Below, in pieces: positions 1 through 12,100 of a stretch of 64,000 nt of DNA. Source of the DNA: Phoronis australis (taxonomy: Eukaryota; Phoronida; Phoronidae); assembly GCA_002633005.1 (NCBI GenBank), contig NMRA01000486.1:24842-88841 (forward strand), written 5' to 3'. The notes under the pieces are model-generated. The model had not been told where the DNA came from and did no database searches. It was given only the letters and a program-made list of their open reading frames with translations. Within the stretch, counting starts at the first letter, position 1, and every line of letters starts with the position of its first letter. A program made the position numbers and the translations under genes.

Positions 1-165
1 CTCCTCAGAGGAACAAAAAGTCCGAGAAAACAAGACAAAAAGTCCACTCAGTAAAAAGGTGCAAACGCCCAATTCACAGCCCTGGACGTGGTACCCCGTT
101 TTTTTTAGTCCTTCGTTTTTTGCCGGTAAAAGGTCCACATCGTCAAAAATTCTAGCCCCCCATTT
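1..165. repeat. Left arm of an inverted-repeat pair
   Basis: This segment matches, in reverse complement, the segment at 5605-5757. Shared blocks include aaaaagtccgagaaaa, a CAATTCACA block, a poly-T run followed by AGTCC, and a terminal AGCCCCCCAT block. The two arms enclose about 5.4 kb that includes a THAP-domain relic. The outer end lies at or beyond the window edge, so no target-site duplication can be tested. It could be a transposon terminus or one member of a dispersed repeat family that happens to lie inverted. Confidence 0.65.
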
Positions 166-337
166 AAAGACTGGGTGCACGCATGATAGAGCAAAATGAC
201 TGTTCATCATTGTCAAGTCAACGCCACTCCAAGTTGCCGCCAGCGCATACCATTGCATCAATACCGTATTAATCGTATCAAGACTACGTCGCCCGACTAT
301 ATACCGTCACTTGGGTACTGTGTGTAGCCGTTACCGG

Positions 338-499
338 CGTTCAGATGCCTGTGAAAAGATGGTTGGCAGCGCCTATGTGCGCCTACGCCCCACTATAACG
401 TAACTTACGGTGCGTACACGCGCTACGTTCAAATGCCAAAAGGTGGTTGGCTGCGCCTGCGTGGGCTTACGCCCCACTCTACAGCGCACTGTAGCCGGG
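338..499. repeat. Tandem duplication, period about 88 bp
   Basis: Two diverged copies start at about 338 and 426. Each has CGTTCARATGCC, then GGTTGGC, GCGCC and TACGCCCCACT in the same order. The segment is visibly more GC-rich than the rest of the window. No coding signal was recognised. Confidence 0.6.
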
Positions 500-929
500 T
501 AGGATCATCAAGGGGATTCCAGGCGATTTATTCGACTATACTTCATCAGTAAACACCCAGAGCACAAACAAAGATCGGCCACCTATGATACCGTGTTAAG
601 TCAGTGAAGCTTTCAAAGCATCACTGAGTGAACCATGTACTACTTCAGTCCGGCTCAGAAGCCTCCGCGACTGACACGGCGCATGGGGCAGTTTAAAAGA
701 CAACATGAACAAACTCCGAATTTGACAACTGTCACGGTGTTTGGCCATGAGATATTCTGCTGGGGTGGATCAAGGATTGGGAGTGAGTTGGGACCGGGGT
801 CAGCGCCCTCCGGCCGAACTGCCAAATAGAATCTACGAGAATTTTAGGGGGGAGCATGGCACCCTTAGTCCCCTCTAAATCCGCCTCTGTTCTGTGATCA
901 GTAAGCAGATTGGGACCGAATATAGTAAG

Positions 930-1055
930 ATGGCCATCTTGTGTGACGACTGCATGGAGCACCATGAGCTCAAGGACCCCCGGCCATTAAGCAACTTTTA
1001 CGCTAAGTGGATTCGCAAGCAAGTGGACGAGAAACCGTACACCATCCAGGCGTGA
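930..1055 (+). other. Unrecognised short ORF, possible exon remnant
   Basis: ATG at 930 opens 41 codons to TGA at 1053-1055, and the frame is open back to about 888. The peptide has two close cysteines (CDDC), then HHELKDPRPL and a basic, aromatic stretch with WIRKQVDEK. Codon use looks protein-like and the surrounding DNA is GC-richer than its neighbours. I do not recognise a family. It could be an exon of an unidentified gene, transposon coding debris or chance. Confidence 0.25.
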
Positions 1056-1804
1056 TGGCGCCGTCACAGATTGTTCAAAGCGATCTAGTCAATACTCACT
1101 GGGTTGAATGTAGGTAGAGACATGACGGCGTTCTCCCGGCAGGAACTTTACCAGACGTAGAGGGAGTCAGAACATCTAGCGCTCAGTCTTTTGCCTGGTA
1201 TGGCAACCGGCAGGCCAATTTATCTACCAGGCTCATTTACAGACCACGTGTGAACACAGTGAAACCTAGGCGTTCGGAAAGAATTGATTGTCGTAACTTC
1301 GGTTGTAGTTGGGTGCTTTTGGCGATTCAAAAACTAAACATGATCAGCATTTGACGAGGAATTCAGAAATGCTATTGGTTTATGTTAAAAAATGTTATAA
1401 CTTGAGTTTTATTTATAACAGCACAGCCCACTCAGGCTGGATACGATCTTATTGGAGATTAGAGTAATTATCGAACAAAAGAGAGCTGGCCCTCCATCCC
1501 TAAATGCCAGAATGAAATTAATCAGTCGTGCAAGATATTGGCTACAGGGGTCATCTTCCCAACAAAGTTGTAGGCCTAAACTGAGAAAATGTTTTTTAAA
1601 ATCGATTTCTTCAGCAGCGCAGCTGAGCTACTCACATTAATCTGTGAATCGATTAGCGGGACGCGTTATTCGAGTCTAGAGTCACTGGCTTCAGTCTTGC
1701 TTAGACGTTGGGGTTGATAAAACCACATAATAATTATATTAGCGCAAAAGTTGCCTCATGGCGTAACACTAATTCACCAAGCACAGGCCGGTGAACATTA
1801 CACT
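1056..1804. other. No recognisable feature
   Basis: Only short, unconvincing ORFs are seen. No RNA gene, tandem array or transposon end was found here. Confidence 0.5.
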
Positions 1805-2640
1805 TTTTGAAATAAATAAAATAATAAATAATAAATAACTTTATTTATAGAGGATAAAAACATGTTAAGTGTAAAACTTATCTACCACATGGTCCTCGAA
1901 ATTAAATAAATAAAATAAATAAATAAATAAAATGAACAATGATATGTACAGATGAATGAAAATTGAAATAAATAAGTTAATTAATATATACAATTTTTGA
2001 CATGCATGCAGATATACAGTTAATTAGATAATAAATAAGTTATTAAGTTACTTCTAAATGCACGTTTAACAGTAATTGATTTAATACCTAATGGTAAACC
2101 ATTCCAGGCAATCACTCCATCTACAAAGAAAGTACTCTTCTACTTGGATGTTTTATAGTTTGGTACAACTAAATTGAAAGCATTTGAGTATCGGGTATGT
2201 CTCGAATGTTTATTACATACTAGAGATAATTCATTAGCTAAATACTGAGAAACATTCTCATGGAGACATTTGAAATCATGCACAGTCTGCGGAAAACATA
2301 ATATTTATTAATTGGCATCCACCGAATATTTGCAAACAAAGTCACAGATGGTGCCTCATAGGTTCCAAGAATAATACAGCCTGCTTCTGAGTTTGTTGAC
2401 AAATTTATCCATGCTAGTAGTGCAACAACCCGACCATACAGAGCTGCAGTAAGTGAAATGTGGCATAATACATGCATTGAAATTTTTAATTCTACCCTTA
2501 ATTGGTAAAAATTGCTTGATTCGCTTCAATAATCCCAATCTTTGTCTAATTTTACCCACTACATAAGAAACGTGGGATTCCCAAGATAAACTATTATCAA
2601 TTTTAACTCCTAACAGTCATAAATAGAACCTGCTTCTTCA
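1805..2640 (-). mobile_element. 3' fragment of a CR1/Jockey-like non-LTR retrotransposon
   Basis: Read on the minus strand, about 2560 down to 2050 encodes the C-terminal part of a LINE ORF2 with stops. It contains [12 protein letters not shown], then FNACIMPHFTYCSSVWSG, and further on FNLVVPNYKTSK and a W-NGLP block. This is the segment after the reverse-transcriptase domain. The same order ([12 protein letters not shown], then a YCS-type block) occurs in the relic at 20110-20960, so both belong to one family. The 3' end, at low coordinates, runs into TTTA/ATAAA-rich sequence at 1809-1960, as expected for a LINE tail. It is truncated and interrupted by stops, so not active. Confidence 0.8.
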
Positions 2641-4032
2641 GCACACGGGCAGGTTGTGTTTTGGAAACGACTTTTTGAAAACCACACACTTAATGCCAAA
2701 AATAAGGGGCACTTCGGTAAATGTTTCAACAAATCCAATGATTCCAAACATTACCATGATGAATCACGTAATTAATTTAAGCTTGGAGGGAAATTTTGCA
2801 GACATTTTTTGAGAAACGGTTTTGATAAAAGTTCCCTTTAGCTGCTATACTGTTAACTCGAAACTCGTCACGGATGACAGCCTGGTCGCGGCCGGGTAGA
2901 CTCCGAGGAGCCATGCGTTTGTCTGCGTCTTGAGCACAAGGAGGTACAACATTTCTCCACTAGATGGCAGACTACTGTGACGTAGCATCATGGCTGTCTG
3001 TGGGACGGTGTTGTTATTTTGATTCAGAATTGTACCGTGAATTTCTTTGTAGAACGTCTGAAATAGCCTGAACGGTGAGTAAAGTATTTCAGCTGTAGAT
3101 CTGAGATATGTTTTTTTTATTCGCATTCAACATATTTCTTTTTCCAAGACAAGCCGGAGTTCCAGATTTTCCGGCACAATCGCCCATTTCTACATTGACA
3201 AGAGTCAAGCCTGGCATTCGCACTGGCGCGGTCTCGAAGTAAGGCAGTAACCGGTTGACAATGCTTTTGATACACCTTGTTGTGAACTCTCATCTAGTTT
3301 TATTTTGTGGTATGATGCGCCCCTCGTTGATTTCAAGTTTGATCATTTGATGTCTGCAAAATCAACTGACATAGACATAAATCTTGTCATGCAGTGGTTT
3401 GTGTCCTGCTAGGCAATGTCTGGCAATGACTATCGCCTCTGTTGGCCCGAAGCAGAGGCGATGTAGAGGCTATAGGCGCTCTGTACGCCGGAAGCTTTTC
3501 GGCGAATTTTGGCTCGCACCGACCAAACCATCAAAGTCACGTTGTTCTAAATACCTTTTGCGCATAGAGGAACACCTTAGGAGGTTGCCGATGTGTTTAA
3601 TTCCTTCCAACTCGAACAAATACTCCCGTTATGAAACTTTTTCTTCGAGCAGTCTCTATTTCAGTTCCCAAAATCGTGAACTCACCATTTTTATACTGCG
3701 CACGCTCCAATTCATGACCTCAATCTTTAAATAGGCCAAAGGTGAGCCATTGCGGTCTTGTCAGTCAAATGTTCGTTTCCAAAATGCCACCACTTATACT
3801 TGTCTTTAATTGGCGTTACTTGAAACTGATTGTATTTCAATGAATCATTGTTTGTATTTGATAAAAATAAATGCTGTTGATATGACATTTAATAGTCTTT
3901 GTGCACATATTTGACAGTTTGATCAAGGAGTGTAGTAGTATTGGAGAGTTCACTTGTGAGTTCGCTGTTACCGCTACTACTAGCGCCGCCAAGTGATGAA
4001 CAAGCAACTGTCAAACAGGAAGCGCCAAAACA
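2641..4032. other. Non-genic DNA with a dispersed repeat
   Basis: No convincing gene. About 3455-3650 resembles 22795-22965, with a shared GCCGGA-GCTTTTCGGC-like block and an ACAAATACTCC block, and so appears to be a dispersed repeat. The 116-codon ORF at 3384-3734 falls across this repeat and shows no family motif. Confidence 0.45.
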
Positions 4033-4897
4033 ATGGGGAAGGACGCATTTTACAGTGCGATAAATTTCATGAATTCATCCACGAAAACCCCAGACGTGTC
4101 ATTTTTTAGGTTTCCTAAGGATCCAGAAAGGTAAGGATTATCTGTTATTCAATAAAATGATGCAGTGGCTTTCATTTTGTGTGTTCTGTTCACGGTTGTT
4201 AGACGAGTCGATCACAGTCCCGTTGCCACTGTTCTGTTGTCTGCACTAGTGTAGGCTAGGCCTACTGTACAACCGGGCTGCCGGCGGAAGGACTATGATG
4301 AACGTACGATGTGATCGTCAGCTTTTTGGATACTTGCAGTCCATCAATTCCAAATCAAAATGTCACCCGTACGATCACAGGGACAATTTTAGGAAAACAT
4401 ACCCATGGCCATGGGCGGGTGAATATGAATCATCGTGGTGACACGGCCATGGCACAATCACAGCCACAGGGACTCAAGTTTTCATTAGTCAAGTTAGAGA
4501 ATCTGTGGGTCTCGGTGAAAAGTTGTGCGGCCCTTAAAATATCCGTGGATCGACATTTGAGTCCTAGTCTTTTTAGTTGACACAAAGACGCTTTTGTCTC
4601 TATCACAATCCCAGTACGACAGGACTTCTGTAGTGTAGTGTAGTTTAGTGTAGACTACCAGTCTTCTGTGAACCTGGTGAGTATGAGGTTTGTTCCTGAG
4701 TCTCTCATTGATTTCTGTTCAGGTGCAAGCACTGGGAGCCGACCTTATGAATAGAGTGCATCCTATTTGTCCAACTTAAGAACTGCAACTTATGCTCTCA
4801 TCACTTCGAGGAGTCCATGTTGATGAATGAAGAACAAGCTGGTATTGAATGCAGTGTCCGAGCAGTATTCGATGTCCCTATAGTCCACCAAAAATGA
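4033..4897 (+). pseudogene. THAP zinc-finger domain relic, two exons
   Basis: THAP domains are C2CH zinc-dependent DNA-binding domains found in transcription regulators and in P-element-like transposases. Exon 1 (4033-4130) reads from ATG through SFFRFPKDPER, the hallmark THAP centre, to a good donor (gtaagg). Exon 2 opens at 4723 after ttcag and restores the frame as R-CKHWEP, but meets TGA after nine codons. A shifted frame then gives LKNCNLCSHHFEES, the C-x2-H half of the zinc site, and an AVFDVP block, ending at 4895-4897. Residues 7 and 12 are Tyr (TAC) and Phe (TTC) where the C-x4-C pair is expected, each one base from Cys. With lost ligands, a stop and a frameshift, this is a pseudogene. 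Its place between the inverted repeats at 1-165 and 5605-5757 suggests, without proving, a transposon origin. Confidence 0.72.
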
Positions 4898-5604
4898 AGA
4901 TGTCAAAAAGTTCTCCGGAAATTATGTTACAGCTGTGGAATAGGCTTTTTGCAGTTTCTGATTATCGTCTCACAAAGCAAGTACTGGAACATCACGTGTA
5001 GAAAGGACAATTAGTCAAAATCTGGTTTTCTTATTTTACTAAGGTTGATCAGATTGAAACATTTTATGAATGGTTAGCCTGCTTGTTGAAGAGAGCCAAA
5101 GTGAAACTGATGGGTCTTTTAGAGTCTGAATGGTGGGCTGACATTTTGTTAAACCCAAGCTATCCGTATCATTTTGCTTCTCAATGACAAACACCTCTGT
5201 GAGTAAATTAGTTATCAGCTTCAACGCATTTCGTTGGCAAAAAGAGCTGTTGTTTACTAGTGATTAGAGAGTGGGAAGGTTGGTTAGATTTTCATGTTGT
5301 ATTGGTGTATGTGTTGCCTATTTTGTACGTTTTTGGAGATTGTGATTAATTTAAGCCCCAGTTGTGGCTAAGTAACAAATATGATCTTGTGGTCTAGCTT
5401 TAGCTTCACTGAAATATTTACTGTTATTGATAATGTGAACTGTGGGTATAGAAAATAAAAATTTTAGTTTTATCATCCAAGTCTTTTTAATTCAGGTTTG
5501 TATGAAGTTGTGTGGCTAGTGAATATTTTGATTGCTGTTCAGCACCTCTTAACTTTTTTGTCATGACATTTTGAGCTTGGACTGGTTATGGTGGTGATAT
5601 ACTC
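4898..5604. other. No recognisable feature
   Basis: AT-rich DNA downstream of the THAP relic. No further transposase-like coding was recognised. Confidence 0.4.
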
Positions 5605-5757
5605 AATGTGGGGGGCTCGAATTCCCGACGATGTACACCTTTTGCTAACAAATGAGTGGGCGGACTAAAAAAAAAAAAATGGGGACCACCAATGTGAATT
5701 GCTCATTTCCGTTTCTTTAGTGGACTTTTGTCCCATTTTCTCGGACTTTTTGTCTCN
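5605..5757. repeat. Right arm of the inverted-repeat pair
   Basis: Reverse complement of 1-165 with substitutions and small indels. It includes a 13-A run, a CTCGGACTTTTTGTCTC end and the internal GGGGGGCTCGAATTC block. The outer end coincides with the single N at 5757. Confidence 0.65.
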
Positions 5758-6034
5758 GCTGCTAGTCATAACCTCCAGAAGTGCATGTCAAATAGTGTCG
5801 TGCATTTAATCTTCTTGGTCCCCCACATAGACCAGTAGCTGTGGGCCATTTAATGACCAGTTGAGATAGGGACTGTTCACCAATGGATGAACCTAGGGTA
5901 TTACTGTGAAGCTGTCCATTGTTCACACGTTATTTGTTTTTGGTTGTGGTGTAGATATTCTCAATATGCATCAATGTGTATGTATTTATGTTTGTATATG
6001 GGTATGTATTGTACAATACGCTGTTGCAGTCCCA
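5758..6034 (+). other. Upstream flank / putative 5' UTR of MON2
   Basis: Lies immediately before the MON2 start codon. A possible acceptor (ctgttgcag, ending at 6029) sits five bases before the ATG, so the coding start may be in a second exon after a 5' UTR intron. The reading frame is open upstream as far as 5906, but that extension looks non-coding (cysteine- and tyrosine-rich). No core promoter motif was recognised. Confidence 0.4.
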
Positions 6035-6145
6035 ATGTCTACACTGAAGTCTGTGGCTATATCCAAGAAGCTCGTGGAGAACGTACAGAGTGACCTGCGT
6101 CAACTGTCCAGCGAGGCGAGACGCAAATACCCACCAGTCAAGGAG
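6035..6145 (+). CDS. MON2: MON2 exon 1 (codons 1-37)
   Basis: 111 nt, phase 0 to 0. Contains the start codon and the N-terminal helix [11 protein letters not shown], then KYPPVKE before a gtaaca donor. This ATG is chosen because the protein then begins at the same position as vertebrate MON2. Confidence 0.93.
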
Positions 6146-9100
6146 GTAACACCATTCGTCAGACGCTGTGCCAGTCTGATCTTGAGAATAATTACCAAGT
6201 CATTTTGCAATCAAGGAAAAATTAGTGTGAACCGTCGTATTTTTCTGTGCTGGACACAGTAGCGTGCAGAGGTTTGGTGATGCCCAGGGCGATTTCTTTA
6301 TTGCATGCCCCCCTCTACTCAAATGCATGTACCCTTACTAGTACCAAGAAAAGTAAAAAAGATGAAACATAAATTAGAAACTTTATTCAGTTTAACTACA
6401 AATCAGTCACAATTTCAAAATGTTTCTTTATATTGATTGGATGCCCTCTGGCAATGTAGATGCCCAGGGCTGTCGCACCGTCGCCCTCCCCCCCCCTGCT
6501 GCAGGCTAACATATAGTCTTTGATCACATAGTTTATGGAGAAATAATGGAGCAAATGCGAATGTCATGAAGAAGTAAAAATGTCAGAGATGTCAGTGATG
6601 ATGAGACCAGTCCATGGTGAGAACATTCACATTGGAACTAAGGTGTAGCTTCCAACTGACCTATCTCCAGGAGTTTGAGTGGCGGCTTAACTGACCATTT
6701 AGAACGCAGTATTATTGACACACCTTCTTTTCCAAGCCGCCATTTTACCCGACAAACAACATGTTGCTGGGTAAAACTTATTGCTTGTTAGACGACATTA
6801 CGTAAGCGGGCGGAGCTTGCAATAGGTCAATTGGTAATATGAAGGAATATAATGATGATGTTTGTTTTATTCTCTCTGGTATTGTTCCTCATGATGCTGT
6901 GATTAGATCTTTAATATCGACCGTCATATTTTTTGTACGTGTTGTTTTTCTTCAACTATATCATAGTTTATTCCAATATCACTGAGAGGTTTCTATCATT
7001 GACATGGTCATACAAAGGCGTATTGATGGGGACACCTTTGAACACAAATCTATTATAGGGTTTATTATTATGTGGAATAAACGTACTGTGAGGTATAGTT
7101 TCCCCAAATACACAATCTACTGGGTCAAACATTTGCATGGAGTGGGTTGGGGAGAGGGAGTGAGCAAAAGTAAATTAAACTATGTCGTGGTAAATATTAC
7201 ATTCTCTTTCTCTAGTGGATCGCCTGTCCCACTGCATTGGTCCATACTAATATTCATAACATTTTCAATGAAAGAAGTTTGCAAATTCAGTATAGAATGA
7301 GAAAACAGTAATTATAGTTGTCATAACCCAGGTCACAGGTCCCAAGCTTTCTTGTTGGTTTTTATGCTAAAACAGTGCAGGGGCCTGTTCCAAGAAACCA
7401 ACTAAGGTCATTTTTTTACTGAAGTCTAAGACTTTTCTCAACTTCCAAACTTTGAAACTTCCACATCCGGTACGTTATGCCAAACTTAAGACAAAATTGT
7501 GATCAAAAACTTAAATCAAACTTAAGATCACTTCTTGGAACAGACTTAAGACAAACTTAAATTTTATCTAATAAGTTGTCTTAGATAAGTCATTTTTCTT
7601 GGAACGGGTCCCATGTCTTCAGGACCCTTGTTTTCTAGCTTTCAACCAATTGTGACATTTTTGCAGGGCAGTGTTCTTTAGTGATGTGCTCTATTTTTCT
7701 TCATGGAAAATTAAGGGGCTATGTTTTATCTAAGTTTAATTTCATCAAGGTATTTTTACTCGACACGTTCATTTGCAATGCTCGTATTATCGCTATTACT
7801 TGCAGGCTGCCGAGTCGGGCATCCTTAAAATCAAAACCATCACTGCAAAGTCAGAAAATGATATTATTGGAGGTAAGAGTACTCTTAATGTCTGCTCATT
7901 GGAGACATTGTTTGTCCTGCGGGAAAGTTCTTGCTTTCACATAGGAAATGGTAAATACTGATATCCGTTATCTTTTCAGATGATTTTGTATTGTTAATTG
8001 AAGAAATGCGGTCAGCGTTTGAGAAATAAAAAGTAACAGTTTCAACCGTTTCCTATGAGTTATGTGTGATCGTTTCATTCAAATGTTTGTTGGGTTACAT
8101 TTGATCAATTTCTTAGGGACTGCGTATTGAAAGCATTTTACTGTCGTCTGCTTTTGATAAATGAAAATGAAACTAAGCCCAGGTGTTTTGGAAATCTGAT
8201 AATGTCAACTGTATTTGCTTGAATTTCATTAAATTAAAACTTTCCAACTGATCTTGCTGATTGAAAAAGCCTATGGTTTTGGTTCATAGTAACCCTTTGT
8301 TTTGGTTTTTAGTACATCTTGATTACTCACGATAAAACAGTTGACTGGAAAGAGTTTACTTGTTACATCAGCGCACAGATTTACTGCTGCTCATATGACT
8401 TATTGCAGTTTGAAATTAGTGATTTTGGCTTGTGAAAGATGTAACTGGCGTTGAAGGGGACTTAGAGCAGAGTACCGTCATGATTGGAGTTGCCCCATGT
8501 TCCATGTTGTGTGTATGTTTCAGCATTGGTGCGCGCCAGCACCGATATCATCCAGCCTTTTGTACTTGGCTGTGACACCAGGCATGCTAAGATTGTGACT
8601 GTCTGTCTTACCTCAGTCCAGAGACTGATACAGCATGAAGCTATCTCCATGGTAACAGCCTTCTACTTAAAGCAGCTAGTTCTGATTACTTGTTAAACTT
8701 GAAACTCAAAAACATGCCATCTGGTCCCTTTCTGGTGAAGTTGCTGAACTGAGTCCTAATTATCAGGAAATGTTCACATGAACACCATGCTACTTTTGAA
8801 CGCAGTGCAAATATGACATTTGAACTGCCATATTGAATTTGAGATAGACTTCAAGTCATTTTCAAAGTGAGATTTTTACGTTGTAAATGAAAACTGATTT
8901 GTCTTCCTAGATCTTTTTGCATATTACCATAATTTATGTAGCTGGTTCTATTGAAGTTTTGGAGACACCTAGTTGTTTGTATGCAAAATTGAATTCATAG
9001 AATTCATATTTGTTTCAGACTCACTACATGGTCACCAACCAGCCTGCATGATTGTGGTGTTATGTCACATTTTTCTTCCGGGCAATAAAGAACAAGAATA

Positions 9101-12100
9101 TCATGTCTAAAAGTTAAGCTAATTTCACTCAACAGCCACAAACAGTGAAAAACATTTGTCACTGCGGTTGTTGTATACTTGCTATAAAAAGACATCTAGG
9201 GAATCGACTCGAGACATATTTTTACGAGATTTTCATTGAAAATCCTTTTCAAAGTTAGAACCCCATTAGGCAGTTGCTGTTGCAACAACGTTGGGCAAAT
9301 TGTATACTTAATGCACGGCTCTGATCTTAAAGAATTCACTGCCATGTACTGTACTTGTTGTAGCCTGCTGCCAACAATCTGATCAACATGTTGTGGAACT
9401 TGATGGAGCATGGGATTGAGGAGCTCAAACTGTTGCAGACGGCCATCTTGTTAATCACAACCAACACTGTTGTTCAGCACGAGTCTCTGGCCAAGGTAAT
9501 GTGGCTTCAACCAGACCAATATAGGCTCTGTCAATATACTTGTATTGAGGCCTCTACCATAGAAATGTGGGCTCCATCAATGTATTTGGGCCTCTACCAT
9601 AGCAATATGGCTCTGTCAATATACTTGTATTGAGGCCTTTACCATGGGAATGTGGGGTCCATCAGTGTATTGGGGCCTCTACCATAGCAATATGGCTCTA
9701 TCAATGTACTAGTATTGAGGCCTCTACCATGGAAATGTGGGCTCCTTCAGCGTACTGGGGCCTCTACCATAGCAATATGGCTCAATCAATATACTTGTAT
9801 TGGGGCCCCTACCATGGGACTGTGGGGTCCATCAGTGTGTTGGGGCATCTACCATAGCAATATGGCTCTATCAATATACATGTATTTGGGGCCTCTACCA
9901 TGGGAATGTGGGGTTCTTTAGTGTATTGGGGCCTCTACCATAGCAATATGGCTCTATCAATATACATGTATTGGGGCGTCTTCCATGGAAATGTGGAGTC
10001 CATCAGTGTATGGGGGCCTCTACATGGGAATGTGGGGTCCATTAAAAATGTATTGGGGCCTCTACCACAGAAATGTAGAGTATCAGTGAGAGTACATGTC
10101 TCCCCACATAAATGTAGGATTCATCAATGTACTGGAGGACTTATCATATTGGCGCTCTCATAAGACCAGTAGGTGGCGCTGAACTCCTGTCTACCAAAGA
10201 CCTGATCAACTCTGTCAGGGTAATTTTACCTTTAGAGTCCTACTGAGTAGTGCATCAATAATTTTTTGATTTAATTTAAATTTGAGACACGTTAGAAAAA
10301 ATGAGTTACGAGGCATGATTACTGCAGTGTTTGTAGTCTATAGTTATAATGTCATCAGAGTGAAGTTTATTACTGTTGTTATTATTGGCTGAATATAAAG
10401 TTCTGTTTTCATTTTATGTTACTTTGAAGTTGGCCATTTTTTACCCTAATGCCATTTCTCTAGAACACAAATAGGCAGTATCGACTTCATATTCGTCATT
10501 CGGGGAAAGGACATATGTGGTGCAAATGACTGTTATTCACTGTGATTGTTTGTTTGCAGGCGATTGTATTGTGTTTTCGTCTGCATTTCAACAAGGATCT
10601 GACCACTATGAACACAGCTGCGGCCACTGTCAGACAGTTGGTCAGTATGGTATTTGAGCGGGTTGTTACAGAGGACAGGGTACCCTCACAAGGTAAGCAT
10701 GCCCTCACGAGGTAGGCACACTCCTCACAAGGTGGCAGGCTTATTTGGTCTATACCTTATTAAAGCCATGGTCAACAGTCAAACTTAATGTTCACTAGGT
10801 GGCGCTAATGTACAGTGCCTGTTCTTTTTATCATCATTGAGAGCTGAGTGCTAAAAGGAAGAAAACCTTGTGTCTTTATCAGCTGAACATGTTGCGAGCT
10901 GAAAATTATTCCCAACCGTGTAGACATTCCTGGATATCAGTCCCACATGACCTGGGTGTTCATGGGATATCGGTGCCATGTGACCAGGGTGTGCATGGGA
11001 TATCAGTCCCACATGACCTTGGTGTTCATGGGATATCGGTGCCATTTGACCAGTGTGTTCATGGGATATCAGTGCCATGTGACCAGGGTGTTCATGGGAT
11101 ATCAGTCCCACATGACCTGGGTGTTCATGGGATGGGTGTTCATGGGATGGGTGTTCATGGGATATCAGTCTAACATGATTCGGATGATCGTGGGATATCA
11201 GTGCCTCATGACCCGGGTGTTCATGGGATATCAGTGCCACTGTACCTTGGTGCATACATTTCTACATTCTTCACCATAGGTTCTCTTTTGCTCTCAGTGA
11301 ATCATTTGTTCTTCACTAGACACTTGTTTGTTCTTGCGAGAAACGATTAGTACCAGTCTTGGCATCTTATGAAGTATTTATTACAGATTCAGTAACAACA
11401 TTTTACCTGTTGTAGATTTGACTGTCTATGTTCATACTCATTGATCATGTTCGTTATAGTTCATGCAGTAATGTAAGTAAATGTAAGAAATTACAGATTC
11501 TTGAACCTTTTTTAAATGTCATGTTATAGTGTTGTGTTAGTTTTGATACATCACCCAGCCACACGTGCTGTTATGAGTGTCTATATGTCTTTATAGAGCC
11601 TCTAGGAGACTATTCCTTGGATGAGTGTAAGACAGCAGGCAGACATCCCCCCAAGTCACTCCGTCCGTGTGCTTCTGACGGCTTCCTGTTATTCCAAGTA
11701 AGTGACCACCACTATGCTCTAGCTCTCACGTATTGCTACTTTAAGTGTTGTGGTTGAAGCACATGGTTCATATCTCCTGATGTGGATGGTAGACTTAGTC
11801 ACTCTAAAATAAAACGAGGGACTTACTCTACTTTGACTTGTATTGGTAGGTAAACTGCAGAGACAAAATGAAATTACTAAGTACATTTCCAGTACATTAT
11901 TGGTAAAGAACGCTTGCACTAGTAACTCATTAATTATGTTCGAATATAATAATAATAATTATGTTAGAATATTATACAATAAACGTGAAACGCTATTTTG
12001 TATACTTTATCGCACAAACAGTAAGCTACAAACTATTAGTTAAGGTAAACTTAAGTTGGTATGATCCCTTTATAAGATAATCAGTTGAGGTGTGACTCGA

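Noticed and set aside
5906-6262. 118-codon ORF as the MON2 N-terminus
   Set aside because: Its upstream extension looks non-coding and its downstream part runs past the exon 1 donor into intron. Homology supports only 6035-6145.
10851-11279. HEHPGH-type repeat protein ORFs
   Set aside because: Artefact of the 33-bp array, open on both strands at once.
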